A stretch of DNA of 47,196 nt, taken from contig NVUQ01000024.1 in assembly GCA_002401955.1 (NCBI GenBank), positions 1 to 47,196 on the forward strand, in the 5' to 3' direction. Under the pieces are notes generated by a model. It was not told where the DNA came from. It saw only the letters and a list, made by a program, of their open reading frames with translations, and made no database searches. The translations under genes and the position numbers were made by a program. This stretch comes from Flavobacteriales bacterium. GTDB taxonomy: Bacteria; Bacteroidota; Bacteroidia; Flavobacteriales_E; Vicingaceae. Position 1 is the stretch's first letter, and each line of letters begins with the position of its first letter. Shown here in pieces: positions 33,910-43,676 of the stretch.

Positions 33910-36567
33910 ATGGCTGAAGGAGAAAAAATAATACAAATTAATATTGAAGAGGAAATGAAATCTGCCTACATCGATTATTCGATGTCGGTAATTGTTTCTA
34001 GAGCACTTCCTGATGTGAGAGATGGCTTGAAACCAGTACATAGAAGAATTTTGTATGGAATGTTGGATTTAGGGGTTAGAGCAAATAGTCCTTATAAAAA
34101 ATCAGCAAGAATAGTTGGGGAAGTATTAGGAAAGTATCATCCACATGGAGATACTGCTGTATATGATTCTATGGTTCGTATGGCTCAAGAATGGTCATTA
34201 CGTTATATGTTGGTAGACGGACAAGGGAATTTTGGTTCTGTTGATGGTGATAGCCCCGCAGCCATGCGTTATACTGAAGCAAGATTGAGAAAGATCGCTG
34301 AAGAAATGTTGGGTGATTTAGATAAAGAAACAGTTGATTTTAGATTGAATTTTGATGATTCTTTACAAGAACCAACAGTTCTTCCTACTAAAATACCTGC
34401 CTTATTATTAAATGGTGCATCTGGTATTGCAGTTGGTATGGCTACAAATATGGCCCCTCACAATTTAACAGAGGTTATTGATGGAACTATTGCTTACGTA
34501 GACAATAGAGATATTGATATAGCAGGATTAATGGAGCATATAAAGGCTCCAGATTTTCCGACAGGAGGTATTATTTATGGATATGGTGGTGTAAAAGACG
34601 CTTTTGAAACTGGTAAAGGAAGAATTGTAATGCGTGCCAAAACAGAGTTAGAAGAAACTAAGTCTGGTCGTTTTAGAATTATCGTTTCTGAAATTCCTTA
34701 TCAAGTAAATAAGGCAGATATGATTAAGAAAACGGCTGACCTTATTAATGATAGTAAAATTGGTGGAATTTCTGATATTAGAGATGAGTCTGATAGAACA
34801 GGTATGCGTGTCGTTTATGAATTAAAAAGAGATGCAATTCCTAATGTTGTTTTAAATAACTTATTTAAACAAACGGCTTTACAAACATCTTTCAGTGTTA
34901 ACAATATCGCATTAGTTAAAGGAAGACCAGTAGTTCTTAATTTAAAAGATATTATTGTTGAATTTGTTGAGTTTAGACATGAAGTTGTTGTTAGAAGAAC
35001 AAAATATGAATTAAGAAAAGCAGAAGAAAGAGCACATATACTAGAAGGATTAATTATTGCCTCAGATAATATTGATGAAGTAATTAAATTAATTAGAGCT
35101 TCTAAGAATCCAGATGAAGCAAGAGATAAATTAATGGAACGCTTTAAATTAAGCGACATTCAATCTCGTGCGATTGTTGAAATGCGTTTAAGACAATTAA
35201 CAGGTCTAGAACAAGACAAATTAAGAGCGGAATATGAAGCTTTAATGGAAACAATTGAAGATTTAAAAGACATCTTAAATAATGAAGCAAGAAGAATGCA
35301 AATTATTAAAGATGAATTAGTTTACATTAGAGATAAATATGGTGATGAAAGAAGAAGTGTAATTGAATATGCTGGAGGTGACTTTAGTATTGAAGATATG
35401 ATTCCGGATGAGACTGTTGTAGTAACTATATCTCACTTAGGATATATGAAACGTACTTCATTATCAGAATATCGTTTACAAAATAGAGGAGGAGTTGGTT
35501 CTAAAGGAACAGCAACAAGAGATGCAGATTTCTTAGAACAATTATTTGTGGCTACAACCCATAATTACTTGTTGGTATTTACCGCTAAAGGTAAATGTTT
35601 CTGGATGAGAGTATTTGAAATTCCTGAAGGAAGTAAACAAGCTAAAGGTAGAGCTATCCAAAATTTAATTAACATTGAGCCAGATGATAAAGTATTAGCT
35701 TACATTAATGTTAAGGATATTAAAGATCCAGAATATTTAAAACGACCTGCAACACAAGATGATATTGATCATGGTTTTGCAGAAACTTTAGATGATTTAG
35801 TTGATCAGTATTATATAATAATGTGTACTAAAAATGGTACCGTTAAGAAAACAGCTTTAGAAGCTTATTCTAGACCTAGAGTTAATGGGATTAATGCAAT
35901 TACTATTAAGGAAGGTGACCAATTATTAGAAGCTAAATTAACTACTGGTTCTGATGAAATTTTAATGGCATTAGAATCTGGTAAAGCAATTCGATTTAAC
36001 GAAAGAAAAACTAGACCAATGGGTAGAAATGCTTCTGGTGTTAGAGGTATTCGTTTAGGACATGATAAGGATGCTGTTGTAGGTATGATTACTATTCCTG
36101 ATACTGGGGAATCAAATGTCTTAGTAGTTTCAGAAAATGGTTATGGTAAGCGTTCTGATATTGAAGATTACCGTGTAACCAATAGAGGAGGTAAAGGTGT
36201 TAAGACAATTAGTATAACTGAAAAAACAGGTAAATTAATTGCCATTAAAAACGTAACAGATAATGATGATTTAATGATTATTAATAAATCAGGGATTATT
36301 ATTCGTTTGGCTGTTGAAGATTTAAGAGTAATGGGACGAGCAACTCAAGGAGTTCGTTTAATTAACTTAAAAGGTAAGGATACCATAGCCGCTGTTGCTA
36401 AAGTTGAGCGTTCTGAAGAAGATGATGTTGAAGATGCAGTTGTTTTAGATGAGGATGGAAATCCAATAGTAACTGAAACTTCAGAAGAAACAACATCAAA
36501 TGATGATAATGAATCTTCTGAAGAGGCAGATAATGGCAAGGATGTTGATAACAATGATGAAGATTAG
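33910..36567 (+). CDS. gyrA: DNA gyrase subunit A
   Basis: 885 aa, complete. Breakage-reunion domain with catalytic Tyr121 ([10 protein letters not shown]) and the quinolone region [15 protein letters not shown]: Thr82 and Asp86 at E. coli positions 83 and 87; Thr is normal in Flavobacteriia, so no acquired resistance change is evident. The C-terminal beta-pinwheel (about 500-825) includes the GyrA-box [10 protein letters not shown]. The last 55 or so residues are strongly acidic (about half Asp/Glu, from [12 protein letters not shown] to NNDED). Transcribed divergently from clpC and followed by a TPR-protein gene, the usual order in this group. Confidence 0.96.
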   Translation: MAEGEKIIQINIEEEMKSAYIDYSMSVIVSRALPDVRDGLKPVHRRILYGMLDLGVRANSPYKKSARIVGEVLGKYHPHGDTAVYDSMVRMAQEWSLRYMLVDGQGNFGSVDGDSPAAMRYTEARLRKIAEEMLGDLDKETVDFRLNFDDSLQEPTVLPTKIPALLLNGASGIAVGMATNMAPHNLTEVIDGTIAYVDNRDIDIAGLMEHIKAPDFPTGGIIYGYGGVKDAFETGKGRIVMRAKTELEETKSGRFRIIVSEIPYQVNKADMIKKTADLINDSKIGGISDIRDESDRTGMRVVYELKRDAIPNVVLNNLFKQTALQTSFSVNNIALVKGRPVVLNLKDIIVEFVEFRHEVVVRRTKYELRKAEERAHILEGLIIASDNIDEVIKLIRASKNPDEARDKLMERFKLSDIQSRAIVEMRLRQLTGLEQDKLRAEYEALMETIEDLKDILNNEARRMQIIKDELVYIRDKYGDERRSVIEYAGGDFSIEDMIPDETVVVTISHLGYMKRTSLSEYRLQNRGGVGSKGTATRDADFLEQLFVATTHNYLLVFTAKGKCFWMRVFEIPEGSKQAKGRAIQNLINIEPDDKVLAYINVKDIKDPEYLKRPATQDDIDHGFAETLDDLVDQYYIIMCTKNGTVKKTALEAYSRPRVNGINAITIKEGDQLLEAKLTTGSDEILMALESGKAIRFNERKTRPMGRNASGVRGIRLGHDKDAVVGMITIPDTGESNVLVVSENGYGKRSDIEDYRVTNRGGKGVKTISITEKTGKLIAIKNVTDNDDLMIINKSGIIIRLAVEDLRVMGRATQGVRLINLKGKDTIAAVAKVERSEEDDVEDAVVLDEDGNPIVTETSEETTSNDDNESSEEADNGKDVDNNDED

Positions 36568-36617
36568 TTTAGTGAAACTCTATTTTGAATTTCATCAAAA
36601 TAGTTAAATTGAAATAA

Positions 36618-36635
36618 TCCCGATGAAAATCGGGA
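36618..36635. other. Hairpin TCCCGAT-GAAA-ATCGGGA after gyrA
   Basis: Perfect 7-base stem closed by a GAAA (GNRA) tetraloop in the 108-base gap between gyrA and the TPR gene. There is no T-run after it, so it is not a standard intrinsic terminator; it could be a processing or stability element. Confidence 0.6.
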
Positions 36636-36675
36636 ACTAAATCTGAAAAACATTATAAATTAAAAAAAAAGGAAC

Positions 36676-37947
36676 ATGAAAAAATATATTTTAATAATGG
36701 CCGCTGTTGTTACTTCAACAGGAGTTTATTCACAAAAAACCAAAGTGCAAAGTGCTTATTCTTACAATAAAGCATTTGAAAGATCACGTAAATGCAAAGA
36801 ATTAGCGAGTGGAATTGAGGCAATTAATTTTGCAATAGAACACGACCAGACTAAAGCATGGGCAAAAACATGGTATTACAGAGGTAACCTTTATTTTAAT
36901 GTGATATCATCTAAAAAAGATGCAGCTTGTGCAGCAATAGATGCACAAGCACTAGATAAATGTACTGATTCGTATTTAAAAGCTTTAGTATTAAATTTTG
37001 ATGATCCTGAATTAAAAAAGTTGGATTTAGAGAAAGAAGATGGTTCTGATATGGTCAAATTCTTTACTGCAATGCAAAGTAATCCAAAAGTAGATGATGA
37101 AGAATATTATAATGATATAATAGGAAGAAAATTCCCTGGATTGGCTGGAGAATATGCTGTTAAAGGAAATGAAAGATATGGAAAGAAAGATTACAAAGGA
37201 GCTCAAGAAAGTTTTAGTAAATCTTTACTACTGAGCCAGATAGGTGGTAGAATTGATACTGTTATGATGTATAATATAGCTATAGTAGCTGAATATGCAG
37301 AGGATCTTGATGCTGCAAAACAGATTTATGATAATTTAATTATGATGAAGTATAACATAGATGGTGCTGGGCCAGGTATGTATCAGGCAATGAGTAAAAT
37401 TCATAAAAAAGAAGGGAATAATGAAAAAGCTGCTGAATATATCAAAAAAGGGAGGGAAGCATACCCAGATAACAATAACTTAATTGTAGATGAGTTAGAA
37501 GGTTTTTTACAATCAGGAAATCATGAAGAAGCGTTAAGTAATTTAAATACAGCAATTACAAATGACCCTAAAAATGTGGTGCTTTTTTTTGCTAGAGGTA
37601 CTGTTTATGAAAACTTAAAGCAAGAAGATAAGGCGATAGCTGATTACAAATCTGCCTTAGAAATTAAACCCGATTATTATGATGCAGCTTTTAACTTAGG
37701 AGCTTATTACTTTAATGCGGGAGCTGATAAAATTAATGAATCGAATGATTTGCCTCTAAGCGAAGCAAAAAAATACGCAGCATTAAAAGAGGAAGCAAAA
37801 AAGAATTTTGAAACTGCTGTTCCTTTTGTAGAAAAAGCTCACGAATTAAAACCAGGAGATGCAAGTACTGGAAACATGTTAATTAAGCTTTACACGCATA
37901 CTGGAGACTATGAAAAATCAAAAGCTATTAAAGCGAAGTTCCAGTAA
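36676..37947 (+). CDS. Exported tetratricopeptide-repeat protein
   Basis: 423 aa with a signal peptide (1-20, ending VYSQ), so periplasmic or outer-membrane-associated. TPR units are clear in the second half, e.g. PKNVVLFFARGTVYENLKQEDKAIADYKSALEIKPDYYDAAFNLGAYYFNAG (about 300-350), and about 155-290 adds more helical repeats. It sits downstream of gyrA, a common linkage in Flavobacteriales, but no named function is known to me. TPR proteins of this kind usually scaffold complexes. It ends at a strong bidirectional terminator shared with the convergent M48 protease gene. Confidence 0.85.
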   Translation: MKKYILIMAAVVTSTGVYSQKTKVQSAYSYNKAFERSRKCKELASGIEAINFAIEHDQTKAWAKTWYYRGNLYFNVISSKKDAACAAIDAQALDKCTDSYLKALVLNFDDPELKKLDLEKEDGSDMVKFFTAMQSNPKVDDEEYYNDIIGRKFPGLAGEYAVKGNERYGKKDYKGAQESFSKSLLLSQIGGRIDTVMMYNIAIVAEYAEDLDAAKQIYDNLIMMKYNIDGAGPGMYQAMSKIHKKEGNNEKAAEYIKKGREAYPDNNNLIVDELEGFLQSGNHEEALSNLNTAITNDPKNVVLFFARGTVYENLKQEDKAIADYKSALEIKPDYYDAAFNLGAYYFNAGADKINESNDLPLSEAKKYAALKEEAKKNFETAVPFVEKAHELKPGDASTGNMLIKLYTHTGDYEKSKAIKAKFQ

Positions 37948-37963
37948 CAGAAAATAAAAAAGC

Positions 37964-38005
37964 AAATAAAAAGGAGTCTATCAGTTGATAGACTCCTTTT
38001 TATTT
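37964..38005. terminator. Long bidirectional terminator
   Basis: Almost perfect palindrome of about 20 bases per arm, core GGAGTCTATCA/TGATAGACTCC with A-run and T-run flanks. It serves both the TPR gene (plus) and the M48 protease gene (minus). Confidence 0.9.
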
Positions 38006-38029
38006 GGTGTGTCTTCTATGAGAGAATAA

Positions 38030-40087
38030 TTACCAACCAATACTTTTTTCATCATTAGAATCAATATCTCTTGCAACTTTTTCTTTATACTTTATTTTAT
38101 GTCTTATTTCTTTAATAACACCATTATAAGATGGTTCTTTAAATTTTAAACTTTCTTCATCACCATAGGCAACTATTTGCAAACGTTTATTTTTTATTTC
38201 TCTAAGACTTGAAACAACTACATGAATAGACTTTGTACTTTTGGTGCTGGTAAGTAGTTCTTGAAAACTAGTGTTAATAATAGATTTGTACTCTTCTTTT
38301 GTATTCACTTTTTTTCTAGACTCTGTATAAATACAATTAACAAATTCTATCTCATTTACGTTGTATTTATAATAAACCTCTACATATCGTGGGTCTAAAA
38401 TATGTAATTTTATATCTATAGTTTTTTTTGACTTTTCCCAAAACCCTCTGTTGTTATTAGTTTTTAAACTCTTTATAAAGGTTAAATATTGAAAGGTTTT
38501 TAGAATTTTAAATTCCGATAAATTACTGTGTTTTAATTTTGGCATATACACTAATGTCCTGTTTCTACTAGATGCTTTAATACTATCAAAAATATTTAGT
38601 AGAACATCTGTAGTATCTCTAGATAACTTCCTAATAGTCACTCTTTTTTTACCTTGTTTTACAGCTGCGAAAAATTCGTTAAAAACCAAAAGTTTTTTAC
38701 TAGAAAGGTTTTTAATGATGTCATCGTTTATTAGAGAGTTAGCATATTTTTTATATTTAATATTATCTAATGCTTGATATTGAATTAATAATTTGTTTCT
38801 TAGTTTGATATCTTTTTTCCTAGTCATACTTAAAGCATATGACAATTTACATTCATTACAGTTTAAAGCAATACCAAGTTTGTTAAAAAATTCAAAAGCC
38901 TCATTGTAGGTCTTAAATTTCTTTTCTCCCTGCCAATAAAACCTAGCTTTAATGTATTTTGCTTCTTCTTGAGTAATGGGTAAGAGGTTAAAATCTAATT
39001 TGTCAAATAGCCCTCTTTTAACCTCTCTTTTTTTTCTAATTCCATCAACCCTAAGCGTGTCATAATACCTATTGGTAATAAAGTTTTGATTCCATGTCTC
39101 TTTATCGATATAGCATATCCTTCTTATTGATTCCATAAGGTAGTGCACATAAATTTCGTTATCAGGGTCCATAAGATGGAATTTAAAGGCTAATTCTAAA
39201 CAGTCATAATATTTTATTTCATCAAGTAATGATTTTAACGACTCTTTTTTCGCGAGTTCTTTGAATTTAATAAATTTATCTTCGTTTATAATAAATGATT
39301 TACTGTTAAGTGCCTTATTTTTTTTATAGTAGTCATTATACTTGTTTAATCTTTCATCAGATAAAGGGTGGGTTTGCTCTTTTAATTTCCAATCATCTTT
39401 AGATCTTCCTAAAATTCTTTGTTCTTCTCTTTCTAATATTTTTAAACTTTTTAATATCCCTAGGAGACTATAATTAGAATTTTTCATCCAGATCATGGCT
39501 AAAGAATCCGCTTCAATTTCTTTTAATACAGAATGTCTATTTCTTTTTTTGTCACTAATGTCTAATCCTCCATCAAAGTTCCCGAATTCTTCTTGAATAT
39601 AGGAGTCTAAAGAGTGTCTTTTGTAATAGTGTGCTAATTCGTGTGCTAAAACGGCCGCAATTGTAGATTCATCATAGCACCTAGCAATTAGTCCAATATG
39701 AATAAAAAACTGGCCAGATGGTGTCATAAAAGCATTTACGCTTCCGTCTTGATAAATATATGCGTGAATAACAGAATCTTTGGCTAACTTTTTAGGCATT
39801 ATTTTATATAAAATTTCATTTATATATTTCTCTAAATCGTCCCACTCACTATAGACAGAACCACTTTCTAAAAGGTTGGAAATGGCATAAGCTGTTTTAT
39901 CAGCAAAAACATAAGATAACTTTTCATATTTATCTTTTTTGTAATAAGTAGGAATTCCCGCATAAATATGATCTCTTAAAAACGGAACTCCTACTTTTAA
40001 TCTTTCGGATATTCTATTGCTATCAAAGTTTTGAGAAAATATTAATAAAGAAAGATGAACAAAAAATAGAGAAAGAAAATACTTCAT
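38030..40087 (-). CDS. M48-family metalloprotease with long uncharacterised C-terminal region
   Basis: 685 aa with a signal peptide (1-18, ending LIFSQ). Zinc-protease motif AHELAHYY: His149, Glu150, His153; third ligand Glu190 in EIEAD. HPLSDERLNKY (about 238-248) is the downstream HPxxxxR element of M48 proteases. The protein is therefore a periplasmic or outer-membrane-facing BepA/YfgC-like protease by type. The segment about 270-685 is Lys-rich, without recognisable TPRs or other domain, and much longer than in BepA-like enzymes. It lies 41 bases downstream of a small membrane-protein gene and behind a DUF5686 gene, probably one envelope operon. Confidence 0.85.
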   Translation of the reverse strand: MKYFLSLFFVHLSLLIFSQNFDSNRISERLKVGVPFLRDHIYAGIPTYYKKDKYEKLSYVFADKTAYAISNLLESGSVYSEWDDLEKYINEILYKIMPKKLAKDSVIHAYIYQDGSVNAFMTPSGQFFIHIGLIARCYDESTIAAVLAHELAHYYKRHSLDSYIQEEFGNFDGGLDISDKKRNRHSVLKEIEADSLAMIWMKNSNYSLLGILKSLKILEREEQRILGRSKDDWKLKEQTHPLSDERLNKYNDYYKKNKALNSKSFIINEDKFIKFKELAKKESLKSLLDEIKYYDCLELAFKFHLMDPDNEIYVHYLMESIRRICYIDKETWNQNFITNRYYDTLRVDGIRKKREVKRGLFDKLDFNLLPITQEEAKYIKARFYWQGEKKFKTYNEAFEFFNKLGIALNCNECKLSYALSMTRKKDIKLRNKLLIQYQALDNIKYKKYANSLINDDIIKNLSSKKLLVFNEFFAAVKQGKKRVTIRKLSRDTTDVLLNIFDSIKASSRNRTLVYMPKLKHSNLSEFKILKTFQYLTFIKSLKTNNNRGFWEKSKKTIDIKLHILDPRYVEVYYKYNVNEIEFVNCIYTESRKKVNTKEEYKSIINTSFQELLTSTKSTKSIHVVVSSLREIKNKRLQIVAYGDEESLKFKEPSYNGVIKEIRHKIKYKEKVARDIDSNDEKSIGW

Positions 40088-40128
40088 TTTAAAATAAATG
40101 GATTTAATGAAGCGGTAAGGTAAGATTT

Positions 40129-40299
40129 TTACCTAAAAGTCAAGAAATACAAACAAACAATGCAAAGGCAGATTAATCCTACACCAATATAAGAAGGAAC
40201 TTTGTCTTTGGTTCTTATGGCTCCAATTATATACATTAACCCAAAGGCGAATGAGAATAGGCCAACAATACTAAATAAAAGGATGATTGCTTTTGTCAT
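40129..40299 (-). CDS. Small membrane protein, two predicted helices
   Basis: 56 aa (MTKAIILLFSIVGLFSFAFG..., ending YFLTFR). Two hydrophobic segments (about 4-27 and 38-54) are separated by a short charged loop, IRTKDKVPSY. The start lies 11 bases after the DUF5686 stop codon and the stop 41 bases before the M48 protease start, so all three are probably co-transcribed. The ORF is continuous and reads through cleanly on the minus strand. No family recognised; it may assist the outer-membrane or protease partner. A chance ORF is possible but the operon spacing and helix-loop-helix layout argue for a gene. Confidence 0.65.
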   Translation of the reverse strand: MTKAIILLFSIVGLFSFAFGLMYIIGAIRTKDKVPSYIGVGLICLCIVCLYFLTFR

Positions 40300-40310
40300 G
40301 GTTATTATAA

Positions 40311-42914
40311 TTAAAAATCAATTTTACCTTTAGCTCTAAGCCCTAAACCTTTTACACCAAACATAGTTGGTATGCTTGGATTATCAAGATAAGTTAAACG
40401 TTGCAAGAACTCAATTCTTAAAATTTTAAACACATTTGATACTCCCGCACTTACTTCTAAATATGGTATTCCATTTTGAAAAGCAAAAGTAGAAGGGGTA
40501 CCATCAGTATCTAGCGGAAATCGAAACAAATCTGTTTTAATTTCAGGGTTATTATCGCTTGTTAAATTGCCATATAAAGCTTTGGCAGATAGAACTTCTC
40601 TCCATTTAAGCCTTTTAAATAATGGCACTTTATTAAAGATAAAACCATTAAAATAATGTGTTGCATTTAGGCTAATAAATTCATCACTAATAAATTCCAT
40701 AAAACTCATCATATTGTATGATCTCTCTTGTAAAAAGAATGATTGATTAGCTGGAGGTATATTTAATAAAGGGTAGGGAACACTTCCAAATATTTTACCA
40801 CCTTCTAACTCCACATCAGTAAAACCTAATTGAGCTAAATAAAAACGTTTAAAGATATTACCTGCCACTCTAGAGAATTGATATTCTCCATTAATAACAC
40901 CTTTTAAACCTTGGCGGTAGTTTAATCTGAAAATAGGATATTTATTAGGTATAGGTAATCTAAAGTTTTTTCCTTGATAAAATTGTTCGTTTGGTGCAAA
41001 TCTAAGGTTGATATCGAAAGCATCTGTTTTAATAAAATTAGAGGCTGTAGGGTTAGCGTCAGTTGTTACAAAATCTAATGTACCTAAAGGTCTCTGCTCT
41101 TTGTTTTCGAGTATTATGTTGTAGGATAAACCACTGCGATACTCTTTGTTATAATCAATTTTGTAAGCATCAAAAAATATCATCTGATTTGAATTACCTC
41201 GTTTAAAAGAAAGTAAAAAATTATCTTCATCTAAAAATTGGAGTTCCTGTCCAGGAAAAAGGGTTTCATGTTGGTAAGATACGGTTATCCTATGTTGAGG
41301 ATTGGAAAGAAAGTCTTTATTAAAAGAGTGCGTAGCTTCAAATAAATATTTCCATTCTTTATCAAAAAAACCATAAGCACCATAAGCTTCAAACATGTTT
41401 CTTTTACTTAGTTTTTGATTGGTTCTAAATCCTAATCTTAAACGAAAACCTTCCACATCGTTAAAACTATAAACAGCTGCTAATGGACCAACGTCTACAG
41501 GGCCAAATGCTCTCCATCCACTAACTAATAAAAATACAATATCCATTGTTCGTTTAAATGCAGGTATATTTTGAATACTGTCAATCATGTTATAAACACC
41601 TTCTTCTTGTTCAGTTAAAGTGTCTGGCCTAGTTTCTACCCAAAAGGAGTCTGTACGGTTTATTACCTCTTCATCCTTAATAATTTTTTCAACTCTATTG
41701 TAAATTTCATCTTCAGCTGGTTGGTTAAAAATAAAGTTGTTGTAATGGATTGTTTTCTTACCAAACATTCCTCTTCCTTTTTTGGTAAGGTTATAATCTA
41801 TTATTAATTTGTCTTTAGATAACATCCATATACTATCGTTATATAAGGTATACTCTTGATCTAATTTTAAATCCTTAACAAAATTTAAATTAATTTGAGC
41901 AGCAACTCCCATTTCTACTTTTGTAACAGCATAGGTTGATGAATCATTGAGAATGTACATATTTCCTTTAAAAGCAAAATCAGATTTGTTTCTTGGGGTA
42001 AAAGCAAGGTTTATACAATTGTAGCCATTAACATCTAATGTATCTATAATAAAATATTTGTAAATAGTTGTTCCAAATGGTGAGATTGGGCTTGTAAATT
42101 GATTAGACAATAAGCTAATGTTATTGTCATAAATGTCAATGTCTTGGTAGATTTTGTCCATTAAAAATGAAATGCCATCATCATCTAGATAGCCATCAAA
42201 TCCAGTCATTTTTGTTCCTGAAACATACTCCTTAAGGGCTTTTGGTTTTTTACGGTAATACATTTTTGAAGACGTTTCTCTCAAGAAAATAGGTAAAAAA
42301 GGTTTCCCATTTATTTCCGAAGTATCTATATGATCAATAACTATTTGAAACTTCTTTTTTAACCATTTTTTATTCAAAAACTCCTCTGTGATGTTGTTTA
42401 AATCAATTTCAATTTTTTCATACTTATCATATTCATAAAATTCTTGCGATTCTTTACGGTTATCATTTTTGTGCTCTATTACTTTCTTAATTAAAGCTAC
42501 AGCAGGATTCCCTTTGTTTTTATATCTTTTCTTATCTGCTTTAACAACAAAGGTTTCTATTTCAATGGCATCATTACTCAATTGAAAATTAATCGTTTGA
42601 GGTTTTCCTATTTCCACCTTTTTAAAAGATGCTTTGTAGCCAACAAAAGAAGCTCCTAATGTGGGTTTTGCCCATTGGGTTTCAATTTCGTACTTGCCGT
42701 CAAAATCAGTAGTTGTACCAATATTAGCACCTTTAAAAACAACATTTACAAAAGGTAAAGGTTCTTTTGTTTTAGCATCTATAACTGTTCCTTTAACTCT
42801 TGTTAAGCTCTGGGCGTTAACATTAATTAAAAACAGCAAACTAAACAAACCTAAAACAATGTGTTTTTTTACATTGTATTGAGAAAATATATTATGAGAT
42901 GAAAATAGTTTCAA
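40311..42914 (-). CDS. DUF5686 and carboxypeptidase-regulatory-like domain protein (outer-membrane)
   Basis: 867 aa. Signal region (about 17-35, ending NVNAQ), a carboxypeptidase-regulatory-like domain (about 37-120, RVKGTVIDAKTKEPLPFVNVVF and DGKYEIET), then the DUF5686 region to the C-terminus, rich in alternating beta-strand sequence with many aromatic residues and ending GLRAKGKIDF, as in outer-membrane beta-barrels. The start is TTG at 42914; no in-frame ATG precedes the signal segment. The function of DUF5686 proteins is unknown; the domain layout suggests a surface barrel with a periplasmic plug-like domain. First gene of the minus-strand envelope operon. Confidence 0.85.
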   Translation of the reverse strand: MKLFSSHNIFSQYNVKKHIVLGLFSLLFLINVNAQSLTRVKGTVIDAKTKEPLPFVNVVFKGANIGTTTDFDGKYEIETQWAKPTLGASFVGYKASFKKVEIGKPQTINFQLSNDAIEIETFVVKADKKRYKNKGNPAVALIKKVIEHKNDNRKESQEFYEYDKYEKIEIDLNNITEEFLNKKWLKKKFQIVIDHIDTSEINGKPFLPIFLRETSSKMYYRKKPKALKEYVSGTKMTGFDGYLDDDGISFLMDKIYQDIDIYDNNISLLSNQFTSPISPFGTTIYKYFIIDTLDVNGYNCINLAFTPRNKSDFAFKGNMYILNDSSTYAVTKVEMGVAAQINLNFVKDLKLDQEYTLYNDSIWMLSKDKLIIDYNLTKKGRGMFGKKTIHYNNFIFNQPAEDEIYNRVEKIIKDEEVINRTDSFWVETRPDTLTEQEEGVYNMIDSIQNIPAFKRTMDIVFLLVSGWRAFGPVDVGPLAAVYSFNDVEGFRLRLGFRTNQKLSKRNMFEAYGAYGFFDKEWKYLFEATHSFNKDFLSNPQHRITVSYQHETLFPGQELQFLDEDNFLLSFKRGNSNQMIFFDAYKIDYNKEYRSGLSYNIILENKEQRPLGTLDFVTTDANPTASNFIKTDAFDINLRFAPNEQFYQGKNFRLPIPNKYPIFRLNYRQGLKGVINGEYQFSRVAGNIFKRFYLAQLGFTDVELEGGKIFGSVPYPLLNIPPANQSFFLQERSYNMMSFMEFISDEFISLNATHYFNGFIFNKVPLFKRLKWREVLSAKALYGNLTSDNNPEIKTDLFRFPLDTDGTPSTFAFQNGIPYLEVSAGVSNVFKILRIEFLQRLTYLDNPSIPTMFGVKGLGLRAKGKIDF

Positions 42915-43021
42915 GCCAGTAAAATTAATTAAAAAAATAAGCTGTTTTTCTTTAATTAAAAAGAATTATTAACGATTTAGGTAAGGTCTTTATTACGACA
43001 TTAATAACTAATATTAAACGA

Positions 43022-43029
43022 TACTTTTG
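43022..43029 (+). promoter_or_regulatory. Putative -7 box (TACTTTTG) for the peroxiredoxin-like gene
   Basis: Exact TAnnTTTG match 16 bases before ATG 43046; no clear -33 element. Confidence 0.4.
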
Positions 43030-43045
43030 ATAAAAATTAATTGAT

Positions 43046-43675
43046 ATGAAAAACCTATTGTTTGTACTGTTTTTAATTCCCATCATTGCTATTGCTCAAG
43101 ATAAAACAAAAGCAATGGTAAAAAAAGGAGTAGACACAAGTAGTTATATTCCTGTAGGATTAAAAATAGGAGATAAGGCTCCAATAATTAAAGGTGTTGC
43201 TTTAAATGGAAAACTTATTAATTCTGATGAAACCTTAAAAGAAAAAAGTATAGTTCTTATTTTTTATAGAGGTAAATGGTGTCCTGTTTGTAGTAGGTAT
43301 CTTAGTAATCTTAATGATTCTCTACAATATATATTAAATAATAACGCTGAAGTTTTTGTGGTTGGTCCAGAAACGTTTGAAAATACCGAGAAAATTGCAG
43401 ATAAAACGGAGGCAACATTTACTTTAATTCCAGACACCTCTTTTCAAATATTAAATGATTATGATGTTTTGTTTAATGTGACAAAAAAATATCAAAATAA
43501 AGTTAAAACGTTTTTAAGAATTAGTATTGCTAAAAATAATAATCAATCGGTAGCTCAATTACCAGTTCCTGCTACCTATATTATAGGGCAAGATGGTTTA
43601 ATAAAATGGAGACACTTTAATTATGATTATACCAAAAGAGCTTCTGTAAGAGAGATTATTGATAACCTTAAATAA
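43046..43675 (+). CDS. Peroxiredoxin-like thiol protein (AhpC/TSA/thioredoxin fold)
   Basis: 209 aa, exported (signal peptide 1-18, ending AIAQ). The thioredoxin-fold core has LKIGDKAPIIKGVALNGK and FYRGKWCPVC with Cys79 and Cys82, then PVPATYIIGQDGLIKWRHFNYDY containing the conserved cis-Pro region. The WCPxC motif is typical of peroxiredoxin-like Bcp/AhpC members in Bacteroidota. Likely role: reduction of peroxide or disulfides in the periplasm; a dedicated partner is not seen. It converges on the SulP gene with a one-base gap. Confidence 0.85.
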   Translation: MKNLLFVLFLIPIIAIAQDKTKAMVKKGVDTSSYIPVGLKIGDKAPIIKGVALNGKLINSDETLKEKSIVLIFYRGKWCPVCSRYLSNLNDSLQYILNNNAEVFVVGPETFENTEKIADKTEATFTLIPDTSFQILNDYDVLFNVTKKYQNKVKTFLRISIAKNNNQSVAQLPVPATYIIGQDGLIKWRHFNYDYTKRASVREIIDNLK

Positions 43676-43676
43676 C

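Noticed and set aside
33808-34041. Minus-strand ORF over the gyrA start
   Set aside because: Antisense to the gyrA N-terminus; no signal, domain or conserved pattern.
33910-36567. Acquired quinolone-resistance change in GyrA
   Set aside because: Thr82 stands at the usual resistance position, but Thr is the normal residue in Flavobacteriia and Asp86 is intact.
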